From the NCBI RefSeq assembly GCF_963678635.1, contig NC_087071.1, forward strand, positions 15,935,613 through 15,999,612: a stretch of 64,000 nt of DNA, read 5' to 3'. The position numbers and the translations under genes were made by a program. Position 1 is the first letter of the stretch. Every line of letters starts with the position of its first letter. Positions 10,130 to 22,591 of this stretch are shown here, in pieces. The notes beneath the pieces are model-generated. The model was not told where the DNA came from, did not search any database, and was given only the letters and a program-made list of their open reading frames with translations. The stretch comes from Symsagittifera roscoffensis. Its lineage: Eukaryota; Xenacoelomorpha; Acoela; Convolutidae.

Positions 10130-12920
10130 GTAGGTCGAAAGTCGTTTTTTTGAGGAGCTACAGCTGTTTTCGACCGTGGTCGCGATGTGATTAGACCATA
10201 CTCAAGGATTTTTCCCCTGCTCGGGACATTTTTCGACGGGACTCATGGTATTATTTGACCATTTGGACAGTTTTTTCGACTGTGCTTGCTATTTATTTCA
10301 ACCGTAATCAACTAAATCTTTAACCGTGCTCGAGAAAATTTTCCGACCGTGCTTGATTTTGGTTTCTGAGCGTTGCTCGAGAGGTATATCGACAATGCTC
10401 GATCTTTTATTTTACCGCAAACAAAAAATTTTGAATGTGCTGACCTTATGAGTCGATTCTGCTGAAGAAACGTCTTGACCTTGGTCAGAAGATGCTTTGA
10501 TGCTCGAGGTTTGATTCGATTCGGCGCGAGGTATAAAGCCATTATGTTCGACCATCCTCGGGATAAGTTTCCACCGTGCTAGAGGTACGATTCGACTGCG
10601 CTCAAGGAAAATATCGACCAGGCTCCAGAAAATTTTTGACTGTGCTGCAGCATTGGTTCGATCGTTCTTCATTAAGGTTTCGGCCGTGCCTGGTGTATGT
10701 TTCCACCGTCCTAGAGGTTAATTTAGATCGTGCTGCAGTTATGAGTCGACTCTGCTCCAGCTATGAAACCACCGTGCTCAAGGAATCTTATGAGTGTGCT
10801 AGTGGTAGGTTTTGGCCATGCTCGAGGTATGCTTTAACTGTGCTCAAAATTTGATTTGATTCGACCCGAGGTACAAGTCAACCATGCTCGAGGTATGTTT
10901 TGACCATGCTGGGGTTAAGTTTTGACTGTGCTCGGCTCGAGGTATGATTGGACCGCTCTCAAGGAGTTTTTCAAATATGCTCAAAAAAATTTCTGGCCCG
11001 TTTTTGAGCTTTAATTCGATCGTTCTCAAGTTAGGTTTGGACTGTGCCTGTTCCATAGTTCTATCGAGCAAGGGGTATAGTTAAACCGTGCTAGAGCTAT
11101 GATTGGACCGTTCTCAAGTATTGTTTTGGTCGTGTTGTGTGTTTAGACCATGCTCGAGGGATGAGTCAAACGTGCTCAAAGATAATTTTAACCATGTTTC
11201 AGAAATGTTTCGATCGTGTCGAGCTTTGACTCGATTATTATCAATAGTATATCGGCCACGGTAAAGGAATTTTTAGAAGATGATCGAGTTTTGATTCTTT
11301 CGTTCTCAAGGAATTAATTGACAGTGCTATGGGTTTGTTCGTTTTGTTCAAGCTTGAGGTTTAATTCAAACTGTGCTTCAAAATTGATTCGGGTCGGCTC
11401 TCAAAAATTCAACCGTGCTCGGGGTACGTTTCAATCATACTCGTCGTATGGTTCAACCGAGCTCGAGGTGTATTTTGGCCAAGCTAAAATTTCCTCACGC
11501 TCGAATAATACTCGACCGTGCAGAGGAGATTTTTTAGATTGACTTGACCATGCTCAAGTTTGGTTTGAACCAGCTCGAGATCCAGATACAGTTCATCCAA
11601 GCCTTAGTTGTGCTTCGCTTAAGCTCGGGGTAACTTTTTATCGAGCTCGAGATACGATTCGACTGTACTCAAGGAACAGTTCCAACATGCTCAAGAATTG
11701 GCTTGACCGTGCTGAAGGTCATGCTCGAGAAGTGATTCAACCGTGCTCAAATTACAATTTGTGTCGGCTCGAAATGTAGTTCAACCAAGCTCGAGGTATG
11801 TTTTGAGCGTGCTCTGGGCATGTTTCGATCTTGTTTGAAGTATGTTTTGGCCACGCTTGAAGAAAACTTCGACCCTTGTCGCGAAATGTTTCGACAGTGC
11901 TTAATAAATGATCCGATATTTTGCCAGTAATGTTTTGACCGTGTTCAAGAATTTTTTTGACCGTGCTCGACCTTTCTCAAGGAGTTTTTCGACTGTGCTC
12001 GTGTTATGATAAGATCGAGCTGATAGAAGCTTTTGATTACGATTCGACGGTGATTGTGATAGAATAAGGCTTAGCCAAAAATTTTTTCGACCGTTTCGAG
12101 GTGTAACTCGTCCAAAATCGATGTATGTTTTGATCATGTAGAAGTTCTTTTCCGACCTTGTTAGACGTATATTTCGACCGTGCTAAAAAAAACAATTTTT
12201 CTAGAGGTATGTTTCAAATGTGGTCAGGGTATGATTCAACCGTGCTCGATATATCATAAGACGCGGCTCGTAGTTTATTTCAACCTTGCTCCAGCTATGC
12301 TTCAACCGCACTCTTTTCGACCATGCTCGAGGTATGATTCGATTGTGCTTGAAACATGTTTCGAGCCGGCTCGAACTATTTTTCAATGATGTTTGGCGTT
12401 TGTATCAACCGTGCTCGAGATAAAACTCGCGGCGGCTCGAAATTTGTTTCGACCACGTTTGGCGTATGTTTGCTCAAGAAAAATAACTCTATCATGCTCG
12501 AGGTATGTTTTGATCATGCCAAGGGAATTTTTCGACCGTGCTAAAGATATGTTTTGAGCATGGTCACGAAAATTTATCGATTGTACTTTTTCGAGATATA
12601 TTTCGCGCCGGCTTCAAGTTTGTTTCAACCATGGTTGCCGTATGTTCCAACCATGCACCAGATATCATTTGAGTCGGCTCGAGGTTTGTTCCAACCATAT
12701 CCCATATAATTCGGTCAAGCTCGCGATAATTTTTTCGATCGTGCTCGATGTGTATTTCGAATGTGCTCGACGTAAGTTCCGAGCATGCTCTAGAGTTATT
12801 TTTTGATAGTGCTCCAGAAATGTTCCGACCATGCTAATGGATTAATTCGACAGTGATCGAGCTTTATGTTGACCGAGTTCAATGGAATAACTTGACTTCG
12901 AGATATGACAAGAGTCTGCT
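10130..12920. repeat. Degenerate CTCGAGGTATG repeat field
   Basis: About 2.8 kb of imperfect units around the consensus TTCGACCGTGCTCGAGGTAT, with spacing roughly 20-45 bases, hundreds of substitutions and no exact tandem copies. Variants include GACCATGCTCGAGG and CGGCTCGAGGTTTG. Every open frame here, on both strands, is a translation of the repeat. Similar degraded units occur at 0.33-0.78 and 2.2-2.52 kb. Confidence 0.85.
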
Positions 12921-13927
12921 CTGATCAGACTTACGATTTGATTCGACTCTGTACAACTCAACCAGGAAGGTCGATGATGTTTTTTAAAAAAAAAAACAGA
13001 GGGCACAATACGTCAACAACAACAACAATTAGGAGGGCTGTTGTTTGTAGGAGACAAAAATGAAAGTCGGAATTATTTTGAATTAATTGTTTTTAAATTT
13101 TTGAATAGATGATAACGAGATGTAACGCTCCATTAGTTCGCAACAACTGAAATTTGTGAAAACCAGAACAACGAGTTCGCTCGCAATAACGAAAAGAGAG
13201 AAAAAACTAAGAAGATGTCGAAGTTATCGAACGAGCAGTTTTCTTGAAGTGAAGATAAAACCCTTTGTAGAGTAACGATTGTTCAGATACAACCGTTACT
13301 TGTCATATTTTGCTAATGAAGAAGGCATAGTACAGAGAGGGAACCTTTCCCGGTAGTGAAGAAGCCAATTTCTCGACGAAAACCAGCAAAAGGTCAGAAA
13401 AGGTCTGTCGCTGATCTCCTAAATCAGGTCATTTTAACTTTCAACACGGCGGATACGTCCTGATTTTAAGTTGAAATCACATTTTGTTTTCACAGGACAG
13501 GTGGAGCTAGGTGTTTGGAAAGAGCCGATCCATCTCCGATGGATGTGGCATATATCTACTGCACAAAATTATAAAAATAATACCGTGTTAACTCTGTTTT
13601 TAGGAGTGAGCTCGTAGACTGGGGATTTCCGACACAGCCTTGGGTTCACTATTTGCTGCTAGTCTTTGGATGGTAACACGTTCTTCGGCTCGACTTTTGG
13701 AGGACTACATTAAAATGACTTTGGTAGAAACGGTGAAAAATATTTTAATCCGCTAGCCATTTTACATACGATTAGGTTTTACTTTCAGTCACTATGTTTT
13801 TTCTAAGCGAATGTTTCAGCGAGGTTGACTTTATAAGAATCTACTCTTTGGAGTGTTATTTGACCCTATTTGGGTTATGAATGACCAGCCTCGAAGTCTG
13901 ATTCAATCGGTCATAAACTAAATTCGG
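12921..13927. other. No feature recognised
   Basis: AT-rich sequence with a short CAACAACAACAA run at 13014-13028 and no supportable exon, RNA gene or transposon domain. It abuts the assembly gap. Confidence 0.5.
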
Positions 13928-14127
13928 NNNNNNNNNNNNNNNNNNNNNNNNNNNNNNNNNNNNNNNNNNNNNNNNNNNNNNNNNNNNNNNNNNNNNNNNN
14001 NNNNNNNNNNNNNNNNNNNNNNNNNNNNNNNNNNNNNNNNNNNNNNNNNNNNNNNNNNNNNNNNNNNNNNNNNNNNNNNNNNNNNNNNNNNNNNNNNNNN
14101 NNNNNNNNNNNNNNNNNNNNNNNNNNN
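13928..14127. other. Assembly gap (200 N)
   Basis: Exactly 200 Ns, a size typical of a scaffolding placeholder rather than a measured gap. An exon of the minus-strand gene could be hidden here, although intron phases across it already agree. Confidence 1.
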
Positions 14128-14163
14128 ATTTTATTAATGGGTATTTTAAAAATTACTATTCAC

Positions 14164-14246
14164 CGGTTTTAGATGTGGGTTTCTTGTATTTCCAAATGTA
14201 CCACTGGTCTTTCTTGCAATTTTCATCTCCCTTCTCGTCATCACAC
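14164..14246 (-). CDS. TSP1-like repeat protein, exon 5
   Basis: Minus-strand exon of 83 nt: acceptor TTGACAG (AG at 14248-14247), donor GTGAAT starting at 14163. It starts in phase 2 and ends in phase 1. It encodes 27 full codons beginning C-D-D-E-K-G-D-E-N-C and continuing K-K-D-Q-W-Y-I-W-K-Y. The single leading G completes a Gly codon with the GG left by the exon at 17.43 kb, and the trailing G makes Val with the exon at 1.78 kb. The donor is weaker than the others; read-through would give Gly-Glu and a TAG stop, so a terminal-exon isoform is possible. Its two cysteines would complete the first TSP1-like module or lie in the linker before the second. Confidence 0.6.
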
Positions 14247-14259
14247 CTGTCAATTATTG

Positions 14260-16730
14260 GTTTTGTTAAATATTAAACTTTTTATTTGCATTTAAGCAGC
14301 GAGAAACCAAGAACAGAGGAAAAAATAAGGTAGTGTTGTTAGGTAATCGAGACTTTTTTCAGCTTTGTTTTATTTTGTTAACAGTCCGAGGTCCACTATG
14401 ACTTTACGGTCAAGCCAATGTAAACGACCAAAAATTCTTAGTACCCTCATATAAGTATAAATGAATAAGAACCCATTTTACTGGTGTCTGATTTTGGATT
14501 CAAATTCAGGATTATCAAAGGATTAATTATGATTTCATTCCTCAAATTAAAACATGGGAGCTCACTTTTTTAATGGAAAAACATCCGCACCTAAAATTTG
14601 AAAAGTATTCCCTATTTTAACACAAAGAATATGATATACTTCCATAACCTATCAGTGAGAAAAAACTTTTCCTTAAAAAAAATGTATGAAAAAATCATCC
14701 AGGGTTGACAAAAATGCTTATACTTCAATTCCATACCATGAAAAAACGCAAGAATTCTCTAAAATTCCATAGAAGAAAAAATTGAAAGAAAAGGTTTGAT
14801 AAGCAATGCTCTATGGAAAAGTTACTAACTCTTTTGATTCTATGAAAATGCTAGATGAGTTTTTCAGCACTATCGAATTGTATAATTACACTTTTCCAAA
14901 AAAAAATAAATGGTATGAATTTCACTGATATTTTGTGTTCGTCCGGAAAAACAGTTACCAAGAAGTTTTTAGGTTAAGGGGAAAGAACTGCATCGATTAG
15001 CTTCATTCAGAGGGTCGCATTTTGTTATTAGTTTTTGACTTTCCTGAAAACATTAGAAATACATTAGCAAAAACATTAGCAGAAACATTAGCTAATTATT
15101 AGGAATAATGGTACTTAAAAAGTTGTTGGTAAATGGCCTGCATTTTTGACAGATTTAATTTAATCTCACTATACAAAAAAAATTCAATCAAACCATGTTT
15201 TCCAAGAATTACTCCATGGACTTTTGTTTATTTTGGAAAAAAGCTGTCAATTTCTATATATAGAAGCTGTTATTAGCGTTTTTATATTTTATCCAACTAA
15301 AGGAGATGTATTATAATCAATTATTTTATATGGAACTGAACCCGGTTACCTTTCACAGAAATTGAACGAATTAAATTGCGGTACCCAAAAGCAGTTTCAA
15401 TTTGATACGGATTACCAATTTGTATTAGTGACAATCACGGTCGTCATCAACTAGAAGCTTGAACCGGTTGTTACGCAGATGGGTTGCTCAAAAAATATGA
15501 ACCAAATGAGTATCAGAACGCTTTGCCAACGAAACAAGGCTCATTTCAAACTTTTGATATCAATTTGTATTTTGCGGAACATTTAGCTCAAGGTTCATTT
15601 TGAAATCGCACATTAAGTCGTTGACCAGGTTAAAGTCAAAACACAAAAAAACTCTCATCAAAAAAATTTCATAGAAGAAAACCGCTTGTCGTAAAGTTGA
15701 AAACACGAAGTTTATGGAAAAAAAACTATGAAAAACACAAAACTTCAAGGCAATTGTTTCATCTCAATTTTCACTTGCAATACCACTGTATCTTTTTATC
15801 ACAAAATCAATATTCTGATATTTTTTCGCGAAAAAAAACTCGCATGCAAAAACTCGCGCATTTGTTTGTCTATGACGTAGTTAATGCTGATTTTTTCATA
15901 CCAGAGATTTTAAATGTTTTTATACTATAAAATTAACTTCAATATTTCAAAAAAAAGGGCCAAAATTTTCAACTGTTGAAATTTGAACTAACAATTTTAA
16001 GCCATATAAAAATTTTGAGGCTTTTGTTCAAAAAAATCGGAATGATCTGTTACACAAAATCTAACAGAGTTATTACTCAATTGCCGAGTATCTGTTAGAT
16101 TTTTTCCCTTGAACCAAGTGGGTTTCCTGTAGTGGAGAATCCTTGTTTTATTGTAATTTATATATGTATGGAATTGAACGAAACTGTTTGATAAACAATT
16201 TTCCATTTACAAAAATTGTATGACAACCGTATTTGGTCAACCCAGGTAGGCCCCGAACTCTTTGGCTCAATTTACATGAAAAAGTTTTATCTCTCAATAG
16301 CATTGAGCCATTTTTGAACACAGTGCTTTAAACTTAAACTGAAATTAATCGGAAAAAAAAACGAAAAGCAATCGAAATTTAAAACACGCTTTTCTCAAAA
16401 CAGAATCAAAAAAGGAACAAAAATTGTTGTTTTTATTCCAAAAAAAGATAAATTTGGACTTTCCTAGTTAATCAAACGTTACGCTTAAAGTAATACGTTA
16501 ATTGATAAGAACGTTATATCAAAAGGAACTTGTTTCTCAGCCCATCAATTTTCTTTGTCGCTATCGTTTGAAAGAACTAAGATTTATCAGAAATTCAGAC
16601 TAGTCTTGTTCTAAATTCAGTTTTGCCAACTTTAGTTGATTCTGTACTAAATTTAGTTGAATTTTTTCGGTTACACTGTTTTTTAGGGTTTTGAAACGAA
16701 CCATGGTTTGTTAAATTAATAATAGTAATT
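14260..16730. other. Intron without recognised features
   Basis: AT-rich sequence with homopolymer A/T runs. A small repetition of CATTAGCAAAAACATTAG units is present at about 15050-15105. Open frames are short and show no domain motif. Confidence 0.5.
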
Positions 16731-16739
16731 GTAGTTCCT

Positions 16740-17055
16740 GCGAACTGCAGAGGAGCTATCAGTAGGCCTTAACAGTCCTGCCGAGGATAGTCCATTTGTA
16801 TTATCTCCCCACATTCCAGACAGTGTTATTTTGCTGAGCGAAGCTCTTTTTTGCGACTCAAGAACGTTTTTTTCCGTCTAGAACTTTGACGTGGTAGCCA
16901 TTATTGCAGCCAAATTTGGTCAGGTTGTGGTAGACCTGAAGCTGGAGGTCAAGTGAGAGCTTGTCCTCACACACTATCATTGCCATGGCATGGGATCGAA
17001 TACACGATCTGACGATTTCAAAGTGCACGCCTTACCACTGTGCTAAGTGCCTCAA
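16740..17055 (-). mobile_element. tRNA-derived SINE remnant
   Basis: The minus strand from 17052 reads GGCACTTAGCACAGTGGTAA, a good RNA polymerase III A box (TAGCACAGTGG). At the usual distance follows GTATTCGATCCC, a B-box-like sequence, and then a body of about 240 bases. The acceptor and anticodon arms do not pair convincingly, so this is a tRNA-like SINE head or tRNA pseudogene rather than a working tRNA. Confidence 0.6.
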
Positions 17056-17430
17056 ATTGTAACTTATTTAAATTTTTAATAAATCTTAATATTTAAAAAA
17101 ATAAAATATACAGAAGCGAGAAGGTAGGTTTCCAATCAGGCTGCAATTGATTTAAATCAAAGACATAGAATAGTAGTTTTTGTGGTTATCATAAAGTAGC
17201 ATATTCTCCCGGATTTCAGTTTGTCAATTAATTATACGCTTTTTTACAATTATAATTTGGGCTGCATCTTATTTTCTATGCGATTCGAGGTTTTGTTTGA
17301 CTTCAGTTTAATTTTTGTACTTTTAGATAGATTCAAAAATTATTTTTGGTTTATTAGATTGCATAAATAACTTTTATAGCATTCATACTCTTATAGTCTG
17401 CTGAAAGTGGAAACAAGAAACACTACTTAC

Positions 17431-17527
17431 CCGCATTTTATTAGCATTAACTCTTCTTGAAACACGCAAAGTCCCTTTGGACAGAAATCATTCCAAGAGC
17501 TCGGGCAGTCACCGCCTTTAGGTGTTT
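17431..17527 (-). CDS. TSP1-like repeat protein, exon 4
   Basis: Minus-strand exon of 97 nt: acceptor TTCTCTTTTCAG ending at 17528, donor GTAAGTAG starting at 17430. Only phase 1 is open through it. It encodes T-P-K-G-G-D-C-P-S-S-W, then F-C-P-K-G-L-C and ends I-K-C, finishing in phase 2. The P-x-G-G-x-C-x-S block is typical of the C-terminal half of a TSP1 module, so with the exon at 37.0-37.25 kb it would complete the first module. The intron upstream is about 19.5 kb and holds the gypsy element, MITEs and dispersed repeats. Upstream phase 1 and downstream phase 2 both agree with the neighbouring exons. Confidence 0.68.
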
Positions 17528-17727
17528 CTGAAAAGAGAACTTTGAAAAATACTTAGCTTTCACTTCAGAATCAAAGTGACCATTAACTCTAACATAGCAA
17601 TTGCCAATCAAGGCTTCATTTGACAGGGTAAAAACTTCCGAATGATCAAGTTTCAACAAAAAACCCGTTAGACGGACGCAATTAGATAAAGTAATCTTTT
17701 TCGAATAATCTGGTTTTCTGCTGGGGC

Positions 17728-17830
17728 GGGCTCCATATCAACATTACGAGGCCGAACTGTGCACTGGATAGGCGCAAAAAATTGTGTCTGTATGTTCCTG
17801 ATATTCCACAGACAAGTCTTTAAATATGTT
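17728..17830 (+). repeat. Dispersed repeat (GGATAGGCGCA family), copy 1
   Basis: CATTACGAGGCCGAACTGTG followed by GGATAGGCGCAAAAAATTGT and GTCTGTATGTTCCTG. The same string of motifs appears at 44.06-44.24 kb (same orientation) and 40.99-41.18 kb (inverted). A weaker version is at 39.79-39.88 kb. Confidence 0.7.
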
Positions 17831-17834
17831 ACAA

Positions 17835-18135
17835 AATGTAAATGGATTCCACCTACAAAACTTCAGTGAATTCCGCAAAGAGTGAATACAGTTAGTTGTT
17901 CCAGAATCCACAAATGTAAGCAAGTTCCGCAATTTTAATTGCATTTCCCAAAAATTTGCGGATCCCGCCTACAATTTGGGGATTCCGCTTACAGCTTGCG
18001 GTTTCTACTTACAGTTGCGGTTTCCGCGACAGCCTATGTTTACTAAACCAATATATTTTTATTTGCTCATCGATTCCACAAACTGGTTCCAGATTCCACA
18101 CAATTTGTTGTGGATTCCACAAAATTGCCTTTTTT
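17835..18135. repeat. Degenerate GATTCCRC-TACA repeat
   Basis: At least ten imperfect copies of a ~17-20-base unit occur, for example GGATTCCACCTACAAAA, GGATCCCGCCTACAATTTGG, GGATTCCGCTTACAGCTTGC and TGTGGATTCCACAAAATT. Part of it is palindromic (TTGTGGATTCCACAAAA). It follows directly on the dispersed repeat at 17.73 kb. Confidence 0.65.
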
Positions 18136-18369
18136 GGAGCGATTTTGAGCAATAAAGTGTTTTAGCTATTTGTCCGTGGAACCCAAAACTTTAGAGAAGA
18201 TAAAAAAAATAGCACAAATCTAATTTTTGCCTGATGTGGAAACCGCTTGCCCTCGTAATTAAATTCCTTTTAAAAAGTAAAATGAAACGAGAACCTTATC
18301 ATTTGTATTTGTTCATTGTCGAGTAAGTAAAATACAAAAAACCGCCATTTTTGGACGAAATCGATTGAC

Positions 18370-18915
18370 TCGTACACAACAGCCGAAAAACAGACGAAAC
18401 AAAGAGAGAAATTGCGATTGAAAAAGGAGCTTCTGGACGTGAAACGCTCAAACGACACAAGTGTTAATCCCCCAAATGAGTAGAGCCGGAAAACTCAATG
18501 GCATGTTCGAGATCGAACCGCACCATTCCGAACGCGGACATTGGGAGGACAATGACGTTATCTACAGGAAGTTGTAGAATTGGACGCACAGTGCCCATTA
18601 GTTTTATAAAATATCTTGAAGCCCTCTAGTTACTGCTGAACGATTGGGCTTGATTCCGGGCGAGTGTTTCATTTCAGAGTATAAGTAGTAGAGAATGAGG
18701 AAATCTAATTATAATGGATCCGATATATAACTGATTTGAGAACAATAATAATAACAAAATTTTACCCCTGTGGTTTGATTTAATCCCAGTGTCTGCGGGT
18801 TCGAGACCCAGAGTGGTTAATAATAGCAAAGTGCTGAAAGCTAAGTAGGATTCGTTGGCTGCTTGTCTAAAAATCTTAATATGTTCGTTGACCCCTAAAT
18901 ATACCAAAAATTGCT
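18370..18915 (+). repeat. ~550-bp dispersed repeat, copy A
   Basis: Collinear with 31955-32485: shared blocks include GAAACAAAGAGAGAAA, AAATGAGTAGA-CCGGAAAA, GTTTCATTTCAGA, and near the end a GTGTCTGCGGGTTCGAGACC box followed by GTTCGTTGAC. The GGGTTCGAGACCC segment resembles a polymerase III B box, so the family may be SINE-like. No coding capacity. Confidence 0.7.
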
Positions 18916-18949
18916 TTCTAGTCTATAGGCAAAAGTAACATTGTTGTGT

Positions 18950-21300
18950 TTTTAAGGCGCTCTTGGTTGTGATTAATTAAGGCAATTGGACCTCTTGATC
19001 AGAAAAAGACACGAGTAAAAAAAACTGTTGTAGTTAAGGGCAGTAATGTCCTATTTTGGGCTAGCCCAAGAGCTCTGGCCCTCCATCTAGCGCGACTTAG
19101 CTTTTTATATTAGATAAGACTAAAAAATTCCCAGGATCGGAAGCTTAAGTGAGATGAATGAACGCGCTCTCTCAAGTATCTGAGAGGTGAAACAAACAAA
19201 GAGAAATCGTAAAAAGGAACAAAAAACTGTATAAATAAGAAAACAAAGTTATCCTAAACAAACTTATTGTAAAACAAACAATAACAAAAAATGATAAAAA
19301 AACTCAAAAAATTCCAAGACCAGTAGAATACACGAAAAGACCAAAAACATTTAAAAAACCTAAAGATGCGGTTTGACTTTTTTTGGTGTTGTTTGATTTT
19401 GATTTTTAGCATTCCTGATCGATACAATATTTTTTTCTGTTGTTTGTTATATATCCTCACTAAAATGGTGTTTGAGCACTTCAGCACGTTAATAATTAAT
19501 TTGCCGGTGACTGGAGGGTACAGAACGTGCCACAGAACCAACTGAAATCAAGCAACTATTGGTTATCGTTAGATTTTTTTCAGCTCTGCTCGAGCACTAG
19601 TTCTAATTAGTTTAGTGGGTGGTACATTGGGACCGGTCACTTTCACCCTCAACGGTAGCAAATTTTCGATAGTGGGAGTGAAGTAGGGCGTAGTTTTGAA
19701 AAATAAAAACTGAACGCTAATCAAGTACATATTATATATTAGCTATCCCCTTTTTTGAACCCGAAAAAATTTTTCTTTTTTGAAACAATCGTTTATATCA
19801 AAACTTTAGGTTACTGAGTTTTTTTCAAAGGGCATGAGCTTCTGCACAAAGAAAAAACAGGTCGTTAGATTCTCCTTGTAAAAGAAACTGGGCAGAAGAA
19901 GACTCATAAAAATTTGAGAACAAATTTTTTTTTTTTTTCAAAAGGATCCTGATTTTTTTTAGTCAAGTTTTTAAATTTTTTGAGAGGATGCAATAAAAAA
20001 AAAAGAAGTGTAATAAAATGCTCGCGTAACGAACTTAATTAAAAATTTTGTTTTGAGGCAGCTTTTTAGCTACCTTTGTAAAATGAGATAGAGATATTAA
20101 GATCAGAAAAAAAGAGGACTTGAGGGGTCCAAATCAAAAGATGTTGGCCAGACCTTTGGTTCCAAGCTAATTTTGGGCCAATTTTGGGGTCAATATACTA
20201 CTGTACTGTGCTACTGATCTGGTTTCAAGTATTTGAAAAGGCTTTAAACAAAAATTGCGAAAAAAGCATCTAATGACCTAAATAGATATGAAAAAATTCC
20301 AATTCAACAAAATATTTTTATTGATTACTCAAAGACTACTACTCTTTTTGGAGCCTTGAGTCGACAGTTTTCTTGTTTTTTTAACACGGTACGTTATCCA
20401 ACACATAACGGCTAATATGGTTACCAAGGATTTTTTTCAACTTTTCCGATTAGGAGGGTCTAGGGTTTGGGTACCCTGCTAACCAAGAATTAATTTTCAA
20501 AAAGTAATTTTTTTTCTTCCGTGACGGTATACTGGTTCATTTAACACTGTTTTAAAAACATTGAAACAAAAATCAGATAAGCATATTGTAACCATCCGGA
20601 TTGTTAGGTACCCCCGTAGAGAAAACCTCCAAAATAAAATTAAAACTTTTAAGACATTTAAGCGTTATCTTAGCGATAAAAAATTACATCTCTTTAACTT
20701 TTATGGTACACACTGGACACCATTTGAAATCGAAATAAGAACCTTACGAACAACTCGGAGTGTTAGGTCCCCTCCGAAGTAAAACTTAAGTCCCATAGGT
20801 ACTCTCCAAAATAAATTAAGCCCTTTTTTCTAAGCACCCTCGGAAACGGAGATTTAATTTTTACACCTAAGTTTTCTCCAGAGAGAAATCCTTCGAAGTT
20901 CGCGATTATCTTTAGGTCCAAAATTGAGTGTGTCAGAATACCCGAACAATGTTCTCGGATGCTTAAACTAAACGTGTGATTTCCTTCTTGAGTCAAATGA
21001 CAACACAGCTCAGGCAATCCCGGAAAACTTTGAAGACACGGTGAGAGTAAGAGGTGCATAAAAATAACTTGAGAAGTGAATTGGATGTTCCCTTCTCTGG
21101 TACAATTGGACTTTCCCAGTTGTATAGAACGTTTTACCAGATTAAATATTTAGTTTAAAGTCTTGATGAGTGGTTGCCTTGAGCTACTTCTGAGATTGGG
21201 GGAAATTTTTTAAGACAAAGTTTCAGTTCAATGTCACGCCAACCAACCTGCTATTTTACAAAAAAAAAAGATTTTTGATATAGCGGTGATTTCATAAACC
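18950..21300. other. Intron without recognised features
   Basis: AT-rich unique-looking sequence with A/T homopolymers and no domain-bearing frame. Around 20590-20890 there are two loosely similar blocks containing TGTTAGGTACCCCCGTAGAG and TGTTAGGTCCCCTCCGAAGT, perhaps an old duplicated repeat. Confidence 0.45.
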
Positions 21301-21729
21301 TGAGCGGTAATTTGATTTTGATACGAAAGTATCTGTCATCCAAGCGATGTGTTGGGTTGAGGTATTGTGTCTTGTCTGATTAAACTTTTACTATTGTGTG
21401 TTACCTTATTGTTTCACTATTGCGAGTTCATCTTGATTTAAAAGTCAAAGAATTGAACCTCAATCGAGACACATTTAGTCGCTGGAGAGAAACAGTGGTG
21501 AGTCTTCGGCTTTACCTAAAACTTTCTTTAAAAAAATATGTGTTTCGCTGAACTATCGTCACCGTTTTTTGATAAGTTAAAACTAAAAATTGAGGAAAAA
21601 GAACTACGAATCAGAGAGAGAAAGACAACGATAAGGAATCAGTAAAAGAGGCCTGCCTCGGTATGTCCCAGGGCCAACATGAGAGAGTAATTTCAGTCTC
21701 GATGTTCAGCCGAATCAGAAACTAAAACG

Positions 21730-22591
21730 ATGGTCGAAAAAAGAGCAGTTCTCTCTAGCCAAACAGAGCAAGACTGCAACGATGTCGAGCATCAGTCAGC
21801 GGGAAAAAAATATGAACGCAAACCCCCCAAAAAAATCCCAAAATTGAAAAGACGAATGATTTCAATCAGGACACCGAGCGATGGTGCATTTTCTAGTAAC
21901 AGACTACATGCACCCATGATATCGTCGACACTTGGTTTGATGCCAATACTAGTCTCGACAAAGGGTTTGATTGATAGGCGTGGAGATGTGATGGCGGGCT
22001 CTGAGGAAATTCGACAGGATATGACAAGGAAAACAGGAACAGTAGACAAAGAGGCATAGTATGATGATGAGAAGTTGAACGATGAAAGTTAACATTCGGT
22101 TTGCCAGTCGATTTTGATCAAGCTTTGTTGATTTAGAAGATTGAGCAAGGTCCTGCAAAAATTTATGTGTGGCTGCCACTGAAGCTGATGTACATGAAAA
22201 TCCGAAGAACCACGAGAATGAGCGACTCTTCAATAAACACAAGCGGATGATCAGCAATACAATGTCGACAATGACAGATCGGTTGAACGCAAAGAATATG
22301 CTGATGATGGAGAAGCTTGATGAAATGCTGAAGATAATGGCCAGAGGAAGCGCCGGAAAAAACCGACGACATGGGCAAACTAAGTGCCTTCCAAAATCTC
22401 ATATCTGCAGAGGCATTCCCGATCCGAATTCAATTTCAGAGCCTGAGAAACGTGGTCAATCCAGTGCAGCTTCACCAAAATCGATCTGTCGAATCAAGCG
22501 CGGTCTGCAGTGGGGGCTTCCTCTTGGATGTAAAATGACCATGCATGCCCCAAAGAAGATCAAAAACAGATATACCTTCGAAGACACATGA
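21730..22591 (+). pseudogene. Gypsy-like Gag remnant (tentative)
   Basis: Two charged, Met- and Lys-rich frames (21730-22059; 22169-22591) separated by about 110 bases precede the protease and polymerase remnants. No CCHC zinc knuckle is visible. Placement is the main argument for calling it Gag; the product is otherwise unrecognised. Confidence 0.35.

Noticed and set aside
10312-12544. Many 60-92-codon open frames on both strands
   Set aside because: All lie in the degenerate CTCGAGGTATG repeat and read as permutations of the same translated unit.
16985-17052. Functional tRNA gene
   Set aside because: A and B boxes are present but acceptor and anticodon arms do not pair convincingly, and a SINE-like body follows.
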